From Hyphomicrobiales bacterium (GTDB lineage Bacteria; Pseudomonadota; Alphaproteobacteria; Rhizobiales; Rhizobiaceae): a DNA stretch of 64,000 bases. The notes under the pieces are model-generated. The model was not told the DNA's origin and searched no databases. It saw only the letters and a program-made list of their open reading frames with translations. Position 1 is the stretch's first letter; every line of letters begins with the position of its first letter. Location: assembly GCA_900467745.1 (NCBI GenBank), contig UBQW01000032.1, positions 1 to 64,000 on the forward strand, read 5' to 3'. The translations under genes and the position numbers were made by a program. Shown in pieces: positions 7,750 through 15,575 of the stretch.

Positions 7750-8721
7750 CTATGCCGTGATGAAGGCCAGAACGTCAGCGTTGATCATCCCCGCGTGAGT
7801 AGTCGCCATCCCGTGCGGGAGACCTTCGTAGATCTTCAGGGTTGCGTTTTTCAGCAACTTCACTGCCAGCTCGGCTGAGTCGGCAGGTGGGACCATCTGG
7901 TCGTCGCTACCGTGAAGAACGAGCGTTGGCACGTCGATCAGCTTGAGATCCTCCGTGAAGTCGGTTTCGGAGAACGCCGCGATGCTGTGGTAGTGGGCGT
8001 TTGCGGCGCCCTGCATGCCTTGTCGCCACCAGTTCTTGATCAGCGCCTGCGACGGCTTCACGCCATCACGATTGAAGCCGTAGAATGGGCCGCCTGCAAC
8101 GTCCAGGTAATACTGCGAGCGGTTCGCGGCGAGGGCCGCACGGAAGCCGTCGAAGGCCTCGATCGGCTGGCCGCCAGGATTGTTCGGGGTCTTGACCATG
8201 ATGGGCGTTACCGAGCCGATCAGGACCAGCTTGGAAACACGACCTTTGCCATGGCGGGCGGTGTAGCGCGCGGCCTCGCCGCCGCCGGTCGAATGGCCGA
8301 CGTGGATTGCGTTGCGAAGCTCAAGGTGTTCGGCAACCGCGGCGGCGTCGGCTGCGTAGTGATCCATATCATGCCCTTCGCTGACCTGCGCCGAACGACC
8401 GTGCCCACGGCGATCATGCGCGATCACGCGGTATCCCTTGCTCAGGAAAAACAGCATCTGGTTGTCCCAATCGTCGCCGCTCAGCGGCCAGCCGTGGTGG
8501 AACATGATTGGCTGGGCGTCGCGCGGACCCCAATCCTTGAAGAAGATCCTTGTGCCGTCCTTTGCTGCGACGTAGCTATCGCCCGCGACATGTGTCGCGC
8601 TTGCGGACTTGGTTTTCGCTGCCTCGGCAGGCTTCCCTCCGAGCGCAGCCGCAGCCGCAGCGAGCGTCAGAGTTCCTGTCATGAGATTTCGCCGCGTAGC
8701 GGCAATAGAGCGCTTTTCCAC
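7750..8721 (-). CDS. Exported alpha/beta hydrolase (chloroperoxidase/esterase type)
   Basis: A 323-residue protein. The N-terminus has a twin-arginine-like signal (ATRRNLMTG at about 8-16, then an Ala/Leu-rich core), so export is likely. The mature part is an alpha/beta hydrolase: oxyanion region HHGWP near 75-79, nucleophile S144 in GHSTGGG, acid D273 or D274 in HGSDDQMVP and base H303 in GLPHGM. This layout is that of non-haem chloroperoxidase or arylesterase-like enzymes. The substrate is unknown. The start is GTG 8721 with AGGAG upstream. Its own terminator follows at 7718. Confidence 0.85.
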   Translation of the reverse strand: MEKRSIAATRRNLMTGTLTLAAAAAALGGKPAEAAKTKSASATHVAGDSYVAAKDGTRIFFKDWGPRDAQPIMFHHGWPLSGDDWDNQMLFFLSKGYRVIAHDRRGHGRSAQVSEGHDMDHYAADAAAVAEHLELRNAIHVGHSTGGGEAARYTARHGKGRVSKLVLIGSVTPIMVKTPNNPGGQPIEAFDGFRAALAANRSQYYLDVAGGPFYGFNRDGVKPSQALIKNWWRQGMQGAANAHYHSIAAFSETDFTEDLKLIDVPTLVLHGSDDQMVPPADSAELAVKLLKNATLKIYEGLPHGMATTHAGMINADVLAFITA

Positions 8722-8868
8722 TTTAAGCTCCTAATTTATGTGTGAACGTATTGTCGTCCCGTCTGTAAATAAAGGCGGAGATATGACAACGTAACATGCC
8801 TATCAGGATGGGAATTATACAGTAGCTATACATAGGTTTGCCGTGTTTGCCACTGTGCATGGAGAGGC

Positions 8869-9453
8869 TTATGGCGCCTGAAAGCCTGCGGCGAGCGCTT
8901 GTCGAGATCTGCCGATTTCAATGGGAGCCACATCGCCGACGCCGTCTGTCTTCCACTCGAACAACTGCGTTCCGGGATTGTGGTCGTGCACGATCAGGTC
9001 GTTGTCTACGGCTAAGAAAAACTCAGCGTGAATGCTGTCGGTAAATCCGGCAAAGAGCATTCTCTGATGTCGAGCTACCGCACCGCGCTCTTGGACCAAC
9101 ACCTCTGCTATCGCCACCGTCGCGTCCCAGTGTGCGATAGAAAGAGGGTTTTTCGGCGCTTGGAGCGCGCGGTCTGAATACGCGTATATCTCCGGCAGCA
9201 AGAAGAATTCATCGATCTCGGCACGGCCGAACTCACCTGTGTCCGTACGCCAATCGTCGACCGATAGCCGGCCGACATGGTACTCGGAGGAAAGCTTTCC
9301 CCGTCTGAGTACGTCTCGGCATTTGTACCCGTATCCATTCTTGCAGATCGCCATCTTGATCAGGGCGTGTTCATAGTCGAACGGCCTATCGCGAATTCGA
9401 TCAATGACCAGTTTGAGATCGCGCAAGTACGCGGTGTATGAAGTGGCGGGCAT
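8869..9453 (-). CDS. Hypothetical protein, 194 aa
   Basis: A soluble protein of 194 residues that I do not recognise. It has four cysteine or aromatic-rich spots near residues 37-46 (CKNGYGYKC), an acidic middle, and HDHNPGTQLFEW near 156-167. No signal peptide, membrane helix or known catalytic motif is visible. Composition and length support a real gene. It is on the same strand as the atypical response regulator upstream (9514-10248), with a gap of about 60 bases, so co-transcription is possible. Confidence 0.5.
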   Translation of the reverse strand: MPATSYTAYLRDLKLVIDRIRDRPFDYEHALIKMAICKNGYGYKCRDVLRRGKLSSEYHVGRLSVDDWRTDTGEFGRAEIDEFFLLPEIYAYSDRALQAPKNPLSIAHWDATVAIAEVLVQERGAVARHQRMLFAGFTDSIHAEFFLAVDNDLIVHDHNPGTQLFEWKTDGVGDVAPIEIGRSRQALAAGFQAP

Positions 9454-9513
9454 TTTTCAGATCCAAAATGCGTGTCTATTCGGACCCTAGGCGCGCGCCT
9501 CGCTTACGTGAAG

Positions 9514-10248
9514 CTATACGGATGGTGGGGACTGTTTCAAGCGGGGTCTCTCCTCAAAGGCGACATCGCTCTCGAACCGATATCCAATGCCCCGTGCGGT
9601 CCGTATCAATTCCGGCTTTGCGGGATTGCGTTCGATCTTGCGGCGAAGTCGCAATACCAGCGGATCGAGACTCCTGTCCACAATCTCGCCCGAGTGCACA
9701 CGGCTTGCCGCGAGCAGACGCTCCCTCGAAAGCGTCTCGCGCGGTGCAGCCAGGAATGCTGTGAGCAGATTGTATTCAGCCGACGTCAACTTAACATCAT
9801 CGAATCCTTCGCGCCGTAGGATTCGTTGCCTGACCAATAGTTCAAACTGGCCGAAAGTGTAGGATCGTCGATCTGTTCCGCTTCGAGGCGACCTATGATC
9901 CCGCATCGCAACGTGGATACGGGCGAGGAATTCACGCTGGCCGAAAGGTTCGCAAATATAGTCTGTCGCGCCAGCTTCCAATCCTTCAACTCGGTCGTCC
10001 TCAGCCGTTCGTTCCCCGCTGACGATGAGAATCGGCGCGTCGGTAAGTGCTGCCACTCCACGAACGACATCAACGCCGTCCCCGGAATTTACCTCTATCA
10101 ACAAGGCGTCCACGATTTCCTTAGACAGAACACGCCGAAGCTGTTCCGTATTCGCTACCGACGTTGCGCGAATGGCATGCGCCCCAAGAAAGTCTGCTAG
10201 TGTCGCCCTCGTCGCTTGATCGCTCTCGAGCACAAGGACATGTTTCAT
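9514..10248 (-). CDS. OmpR-type response regulator with a degenerate receiver
   Basis: A 244-residue protein with an N-terminal receiver domain (about 1-115) and a C-terminal winged helix of OmpR type (about 127-230, ending RTARGIGYRFE). The receiver lacks two key residues: the phospho-accepting Asp is Glu (E52, in LLIEVNS) and the invariant Lys of the K-P-F motif is Glu (E100, in CEPF). S77 fills the Thr/Ser site. It therefore probably cannot be phosphorylated in the usual way and may be always active or respond to something else. No sensor kinase is adjacent. Start ATG 10248; the frame extends to 10338 without a better start. Confidence 0.85.
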   Translation of the reverse strand: MKHVLVLESDQATRATLADFLGAHAIRATSVANTEQLRRVLSKEIVDALLIEVNSGDGVDVVRGVAALTDAPILIVSGERTAEDDRVEGLEAGATDYICEPFGQREFLARIHVAMRDHRSPRSGTDRRSYTFGQFELLVRQRILRREGFDDVKLTSAEYNLLTAFLAAPRETLSRERLLAASRVHSGEIVDRSLDPLVLRLRRKIERNPAKPELIRTARGIGYRFESDVAFEERPRLKQSPPSV

Positions 10249-10346
10249 TGACGTCTCCGCCGACCGGGCACGACGTTGCTTGGCCGACTGCCACGTGGCG
10301 ATCGACCATTCAACGACCGCGGAGGTCGACACCTGCACTGGATTTC

Positions 10347-10766
10347 TTAGGGATCGATATTGGTGACCAGGTTGTTGTCGTTGGAATCGACGACAAATAC
10401 GGCCAGTAGACGCGCTGGTTCAGACTCGCTCGCGTTGGCACTGACGCCATGGCGATCACCTGGGCGCTCGAAAAAACTTTCGCCCGCACGATAGGTCTTT
10501 TCCGGGTCATCGTTGACCTTGCTCCGGATCGCGCCCTCCAAAACGGTAGCATAGATGAATGCTGACGTCGGGTGGATATGCGCTGGCGATGAGCCGCCTG
10601 GTCCGTACTCGACGAGCACTCCCTTCATGCTTTTCCCAGGGACGTTTGGGAGAGGCTGATCGAAGACTATCGAGATCTTCGCAGCGCCGCTGTGTGCGTC
10701 TTCTGCGGAAACAAACTGCGTTGACAGCGTTGTTGTGGCCAGTATCAAAAGTAAGCGGGCGAACAT
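10347..10766 (-). CDS. Exported cupin-domain protein
   Basis: A 139-residue protein with a cleavable signal peptide (hydrophobic LLLILATTTLS, ending near SAEDA at 20-24), then a single cupin barrel. Cupin motif 1 is GGSSPAHIHPTSAFIYATVLEG (given here by its positions 58-79 and its His pair H63 and H65), and motif 2 lies around residues 95-106 with H106. Such small exported cupins usually have no assigned substrate. The gene is divergent from the MocR regulator at 10830, with about 60 bases between, which suggests that MocR may control it. Confidence 0.75.
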   Translation of the reverse strand: MFARLLLILATTTLSTQFVSAEDAHSGAAKISIVFDQPLPNVPGKSMKGVLVEYGPGGSSPAHIHPTSAFIYATVLEGAIRSKVNDDPEKTYRAGESFFERPGDRHGVSANASESEPARLLAVFVVDSNDNNLVTNIDP

Positions 10767-10829
10767 GACGACTCCTTCGTGATTTCCGCGGACCTTGCTG
10801 CAGGCTGCTGGAGGTCGATAGGCCCAAGA

Positions 10830-12248
10830 ATGCTCAATGACGTTGTACCAATGACCGATAAATTCCTCCTCGCCGTAAACCGCGACACTCAGCTTTCGGT
10901 CACCCAGCAAATCTTCCGCGGAATGCGGGACGCGATCCTCAAAGGAACGTTGAAACAGGGCTCGCGGCTCTCGTCGTGGCAGGATCTCGCAGCACAACTC
11001 GGGGTCTCGCGTGGCACGGTCAAGCGGGCCTACGACCTTCTCAGAGATGAAAATCTCGTTGAGACCAAGGGGCGCGCGGGAACGTGGGTATCGACGGCGC
11101 TGCCAGTCAGCCCAGCCCTCCAGCATCCAGGCCCCACCGAGCCGGCTGGGCTGTTCTACGATTTCGATGTGGGGCCGCAGTACTTTCAGCTTGGCGTGCC
11201 CGCATATGACGAGTTTCCGACGAAGCCCTGGCACACAGCTTGGAGACGGGCGATAGCAGCCGAAGCGACGCGCCCGCAAATCTACCCCGATCCGCGTGGC
11301 ATCTCCTCACTGCGCCTTGAGGTAGCAGGTTATCTGGCGACCGCGCGGGGCATCAGGTGCCATCCCGACCAGGTGTTTATTACCTCGGGCTTTGCAGGGG
11401 CACTCGGGATCGTTCTCAATGCTATGGAGTTTAGGGGCCAGGCCGCATACGTCGAAGAGCCTGGTTTCCCCCGTACTCGGCAAGCCCTGGAGCAGTCAGG
11501 GATCACGACCATACCGGTTCCAGTGGACCGTGATGGGATAGGCCTGCCTCGATCGACCGGCGCCGCGCGCCTTGCAGTTGTCACTCCAGGGCAGCAGGCT
11601 CCACTAGGAATGACACTCTCTTCGGATAGGCGGTCAGGTCTGTTGAGATGGGCTGCCGACGCCGATGGTTGGATCATCGAGGATGACTATGCCGGTGAAC
11701 TCCAGCTCTCTGGCCATGCCGCCCCTTCACTAGCATCGGAAGATTCAGATGGGCGGGTTTTCTATATTGGCAGCTTCAGCAAGACCCTCAGTCCGGGACT
11801 GAGGCTGGGTTTTCTTGTGGTGCCACCCTCGCTAACCGCCAGGTTTGGGAGGTTCGTTGGTCACCTCGCGCCGGCCGGGCCAGTCGTCGCGCAGCGGGCG
11901 GTTCAGAATTTCATGTCTGGCGGCCATTTTCTCCGGCATCTACGCCGAATGAAAACGCTTTATGCCGAACGAAAGTCAATCCTCGTGGAGGCGTTACGCC
12001 AGGAACTGCACCCGGCGGTACGCTGTGAATTCGAGGGCGCTCTCTCTGTGAGGCTGTTCCTTCCGTCGATCGCAAACGACGTCGCTATCGCGACGTCGGC
12101 CCAACGGGAAGGATTGGGAGTGCTGCCGATATCGGCGTGGTACCAAGGTCGGAACCCGCCCCAAGGCCTACTTCTCGGAGTTGCCAACGTGCGCGCGCGA
12201 ACTGTTTCCGCCAAATGTGAAATGTTGGCTCGAATCCTTGCGTCCTGA
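10830..12248 (+). CDS. MocR/PdxR-type GntR regulator with aminotransferase domain
   Basis: A 472-residue fusion of an N-terminal GntR winged helix (about 15-75: DAILKGTLKQG, VSRGTVKRAYDLL) with a fold-type I aminotransferase domain. The aminotransferase part keeps IIEDDYAGE and the PLP-lysine region GSFSKTLSPGLRLG. Family members sense pyridoxal phosphate or amino compounds and regulate neighbouring genes. I chose ATG 10830, which has a purine-rich AGG upstream; ATG 10851 is also possible. It is divergent from the cupin gene, its most likely target; the true target is not shown by the sequence. Confidence 0.88.
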   Translation: MLNDVVPMTDKFLLAVNRDTQLSVTQQIFRGMRDAILKGTLKQGSRLSSWQDLAAQLGVSRGTVKRAYDLLRDENLVETKGRAGTWVSTALPVSPALQHPGPTEPAGLFYDFDVGPQYFQLGVPAYDEFPTKPWHTAWRRAIAAEATRPQIYPDPRGISSLRLEVAGYLATARGIRCHPDQVFITSGFAGALGIVLNAMEFRGQAAYVEEPGFPRTRQALEQSGITTIPVPVDRDGIGLPRSTGAARLAVVTPGQQAPLGMTLSSDRRSGLLRWAADADGWIIEDDYAGELQLSGHAAPSLASEDSDGRVFYIGSFSKTLSPGLRLGFLVVPPSLTARFGRFVGHLAPAGPVVAQRAVQNFMSGGHFLRHLRRMKTLYAERKSILVEALRQELHPAVRCEFEGALSVRLFLPSIANDVAIATSAQREGLGVLPISAWYQGRNPPQGLLLGVANVRARTVSAKCEMLARILAS

Positions 12249-12259
12249 GGTCAAGCGCA

Positions 12260-13415
12260 TCACAGTCGTAGCGCGTGCACCTCGAGGGCGCTGTCGAATC
12301 CTTTGATCGAGTGTAACCCAAGGCAATCTGTAACGGCCGAGCAACCCGCTGCAGCAACAAAATCCCCTGAAACAAGGACCGGACGCTTCAAGTCCTTGGT
12401 AAGGCTCTCAAGCCTTGATGCGAGGTTGACCGCAGGCCCAATTACAGTGAAATCAAGCCTTCGCTTCGACCCGATGTTTCCGTACATGACTTCGCCGACG
12501 TGGATTCCGGTGCCGAACCGTATCGGATGGGCAGGAGGCGTTCTGCGGGCTGTTGCATCGTAAGCGGCACTGACGGCGCCGAGCAGGCGTCGGCAGGCGT
12601 CTGGCCGATTCAGCGGAAAGACCGCAAGAAGACCGTCACCGATGAACTTTAGAATCTCACCGCCGAAAGCCTCGATTGGCTCCGCGATCAGGTCGAAATA
12701 CTCGTTCAGCACACCAATCACGTGATCGCGATGCCGGCGACCTGAAAGTTCCGTGAAATTGCGAAGGTCGCACATCCGCCGCGCTGAGCGTCTCTCCGCT
12801 CCCTCGCGTTGTCGCGCCCTCAAGAATCTGCTCGCTCGCGTGGGGCCCAACGTAGGTCTGTAACAAGGTTCGAGCCAATTGGTTCTTCAAGCGAATTTCG
12901 GTGACAAGTGAAAAGAGCGGCAGAACCTGCCGGATGAACTCGATGTCGCCTTTCTCGAATCCTCCGGGCCGGTCCGTGGCAAAGGTGATCAGGTGGCGCC
13001 GCCCCTGGGTATGATCAAGAGGCCAAGCCGCATAGTCGGTGTGACCTTGCTGTCGAAGCTCCTCATATACGGGAAAGACATGAGGGCCGCAGATTTGGAG
13101 TTTCTGGCGGACTTCCCGCCCGGTTGCGATCACCAGTCGAAACGGGCTTCGAAGAAAAACGTCGGTTCCTTCGACGTCATAGGCCACCGTTTGAACGAAC
13201 GCGTCCTCTTGACCGCGGGTCCAGACAATACGTGTTCCAAGCCATTGTGGATGATGCACTCGAAAATGAAGCGTCGATCTGCTCAGGTCTATGCCAGCCT
13301 CAATGAGACGCTCGCATAGTTGCACGAAAATGCGTTCAGCGTCGGGCTCCTGGAGCAAGCCTTCTGACAGCCAGCGCAATAGCGAACTGCGGCTCTTACG
13401 GCGACTTGGCAACAT
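12260..13415 (-). pseudogene. Class III adenylate/guanylate cyclase, frameshifted
   Basis: Two minus-strand frames together make one protein. The first (from 13415) is an N-terminal sensory part of about 215 residues, ending ...RGSGETLSAA. The second carries the cyclase domain from MCDLRNFTEL to the end at 12260. The switch falls between about 12771 and 12786, where the frame changes by one. The cyclase part keeps both metal aspartates (CDLRNFT and FIGDGLLAVF) and IGPAVNLASRLE, so it was functional recently. As read, the product stops in a wrong-frame tail and cannot make cyclic nucleotide. A sequencing error is the main alternative. Confidence 0.8.
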
Positions 13416-13478
13416 AGTTGTTCATTCCCTTTGCTTGTATGCGCATGCCCAGGAGCTGGGTAAGCGATCGGCACATCC

Positions 13479-14117
13479 TCACCAAAACTGGGACCACAAA
13501 GCGTGGATAGCGTCATGGCTTATGGTGGGTGCCGAAGCCGCAAGGATGCTCATGGCATCAGCCGCGGTTACATTTCCAGTCTCGGGGTGCAATCGTCGGC
13601 TCAGCCCGAAGAACTCTACGCTGAGGATTCCCATCGCCGCGAACATTGCCCTGAGGTACGGTCTTAGGAAGTCAGGTTCGTCTGCCGCCCACTGGTTCCC
13701 TGATGACGATAGCACCACGAAGACCGGTCTGTCGGATAACAGGCCGACCATCTTGTCGCCGCTGTAGCTGAAGGTAACATTCGGTCTCACGACGTGGTCT
13801 ATCCATGCTTTGAGCGCGGATGGAACTGACAAGTTGTGCATCGGCGTAGCCACGACGATCGCATCGCTTTCGACGACTTCCGCGACGAGTTCCTCCGAAA
13901 GCTGGAGAGAACCGACCTCTGCGCTGCCGCGCCCTTCGCTTCGCGAGGCGAGGGAAAACTCTCGATCGACGTGAGGCATTGTGAGTGAGTTCAGGCAGCG
14001 GACGGAAACCTGAGCGCCAATGTCACGCGCGGCCAATCGTTCCACGAGGTGACGAGAATAGCATGCGCTATGTGAGGCGTGTCCCCGCGGACTGCATATA
14101 AGATGAAGGATGTTCAT
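13479..14117 (-). CDS. azoR: FMN-dependent NADH-azoreductase-like quinone reductase
   Basis: A 212-residue flavodoxin-fold protein. The N-terminal CSPRGHASHSACYSRHL is the FMN phosphate-binding loop of the AzoR family. ATPMHNLSVPSALKAWIDHV near residues 90-109 (positions of the family M-Y/H-N-F motif) and the SSSGNQ region (about 136-142) match AzoR. AzoR enzymes reduce quinones and azo compounds by two electrons with NADH, which avoids semiquinone radicals. It lies among other quinone-linked enzymes. The symbol is by family; orthology to a given AzoR was not tested. Confidence 0.82.
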   Translation of the reverse strand: MNILHLICSPRGHASHSACYSRHLVERLAARDIGAQVSVRCLNSLTMPHVDREFSLASRSEGRGSAEVGSLQLSEELVAEVVESDAIVVATPMHNLSVPSALKAWIDHVVRPNVTFSYSGDKMVGLLSDRPVFVVLSSSGNQWAADEPDFLRPYLRAMFAAMGILSVEFFGLSRRLHPETGNVTAADAMSILAASAPTISHDAIHALWSQFW

Positions 14118-14394
14118 TGGACCCGACTGTCACGACGTGCGTCCTCATCGACCGACCATAATCTATCCTGACGTGGCCGAGGAACGTTGATCATAAAGGT
14201 CGCAACCCGACGAGTGGCAACGGGTTGTCCGGCGCTTGCGAGCGGCCAGGACCAGTTGCTGGACTGACCGGCAAGGGTCGAGATCCAATACTTACCAAAC
14301 ACGATCGTGGTACTCCCAGTTTCGATGACGTACCGGATTTACGCCTGCCAAATAGGGACTGGGAACTATACGTGCGTTTAAGCGCACCCGCAGA

Positions 14395-14766
14395 TCATCT
14401 TCTCTTCGCCGCGGAAATGAAGTTCAGGAGATCAGTAGAGCTGATAGGCTTCTCCAGGAGCCCGAAGGCGCCGCTGTTCTGCACTACAAGTCTTGTCCGA
14501 TCGTCGGCAAACGACGTCATGATACACACCGGTGGACCGCCTTGGCTGACGAGGGTCTCGAGAAGTTGCAATCCGCTCGTGCCTGGCATCTTAAGATCGG
14601 CGAGAACGCAATGCACCCATTTCGAGTCACCCGACCGCAGAAATTCTTCGGCTGATCCATAGGTCTTACTCGGAATACTCATTGCATCGAAAAAGTCGTG
14701 CAGAGATTCCAGCAGGAACTGGTCATCGTCCACAATGGCAACCGTTGTTTGAGACGGGGTATGCAT
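14395..14766 (-). CDS. Stand-alone receiver-domain response regulator
   Basis: A 123-residue receiver with no output domain. It has the acidic cluster D13-D15 (VDDD), phospho-acceptor D57 in LADLKMPG, the Thr in IMTSF and the Lys in EKPI. It therefore looks fully competent for phosphorylation. It is the last gene of a minus-strand set: histidine kinase (15576), FixJ-like regulator (14835), then this gene. A phosphate sink or protein-protein signalling role is likely; no DNA-binding domain is present. Confidence 0.85.
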   Translation of the reverse strand: MHTPSQTTVAIVDDDQFLLESLHDFFDAMSIPSKTYGSAEEFLRSGDSKWVHCVLADLKMPGTSGLQLLETLVSQGGPPVCIMTSFADDRTRLVVQNSGAFGLLEKPISSTDLLNFISAAKRR

Positions 14767-14834
14767 TTAACCTCAGATTGTGGCGCCGGCTGCGAAGCGG
14801 CTCATTTCATGTTGTCAGGAGGTCGAAGTTGTAC

Positions 14835-15527
14835 TTAGGTCAAGAATTCATATTGTCTGACGAGCTCCGCTAACGAGCCGGCCTGCATCTTGCGTATGCC
14901 GCTGCCGCGATGGAGCTTGACCATTATCTCGCTAATTCCCAGTTCGAAGGCGATCTGCTTGTTCATAAGGCCTCTCACGACGAGAGCGAGAACCTGCGTT
15001 TCGCGACGAGTAAGACTTGCGGCACGGGCCTTGACGACCGATCGCCTGGCGCGCTGCTTCTGCTGGCCTACGCCCAGCTCGAACGCGGCATTGATTGCAT
15101 CCACCAACTCGTATGTACCGAGCGGCTTCTCGAGGAAATCGACAGCGCCAGCTTTCATGGCGGTCACGCTTGTAGCGACATCTCCATGACCGGTCATGAA
15201 GATGATTGGCAGGTCGAAGCCGGCGGCATCTAGCTCGCGCTGGAACTCGAGCCCGTTGAGGCCAGGCAGATGGACGTCCAGCAGAACGCAACCGGAGTTG
15301 ATTTTCGAGGCCCTGCTAAAGAAAGCGTTAGCGTCTTCGAAACCTTCCGCGACGATGTAGAGCGACTCGAAGAGGTCGAGCAGCGAAAGGCGAAACTGCT
15401 CATCGTCCTCGACAATGTGAACGATCTGTCGAGGTTCAACGGGGGGTGTAGGAACAATCTCAGGATCTGCCACAATTGGTCCTCCAACCGGAAAAGATGG
15501 CGTCACGTCGTCGTTTATTTTATCCAC
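14835..15527 (-). CDS. FixJ/NarL-type response regulator
   Basis: A protein of 230 residues with a receiver domain (acid pocket E40-D42, phospho-acceptor D84 in LLDVHLPG, EKPL lysine) and a C-terminal LuxR-type helix-turn-helix (LTRRETQVLALVVRG, NKQIAFELGISE). About 30 extra Pro-rich residues precede the receiver. GTG 15527 is preceded by AGGAGGT at the right distance and is the best start; the frame is open to TTG 15554. It follows the histidine kinase gene by about 50 bases and is its probable partner. Targets are unknown. Confidence 0.87.
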   Translation of the reverse strand: MDKINDDVTPSFPVGGPIVADPEIVPTPPVEPRQIVHIVEDDEQFRLSLLDLFESLYIVAEGFEDANAFFSRASKINSGCVLLDVHLPGLNGLEFQRELDAAGFDLPIIFMTGHGDVATSVTAMKAGAVDFLEKPLGTYELVDAINAAFELGVGQQKQRARRSVVKARAASLTRRETQVLALVVRGLMNKQIAFELGISEIMVKLHRGSGIRKMQAGSLAELVRQYEFLT

Positions 15528-15575
15528 CGATACCTCCTCGAACAAGTAAACCAACGTTTGTTATCTAGCTACGAT

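Noticed and set aside
10767..11279. N-terminal extension of the cupin frame
   Set aside because: This part is antisense to the MocR gene; the cupin has its own signal peptide from 10766.
12771..12786. Programmed frameshift in the cyclase gene
   Set aside because: No slippery heptamer is visible at the junction; simple mutation or error is more likely.
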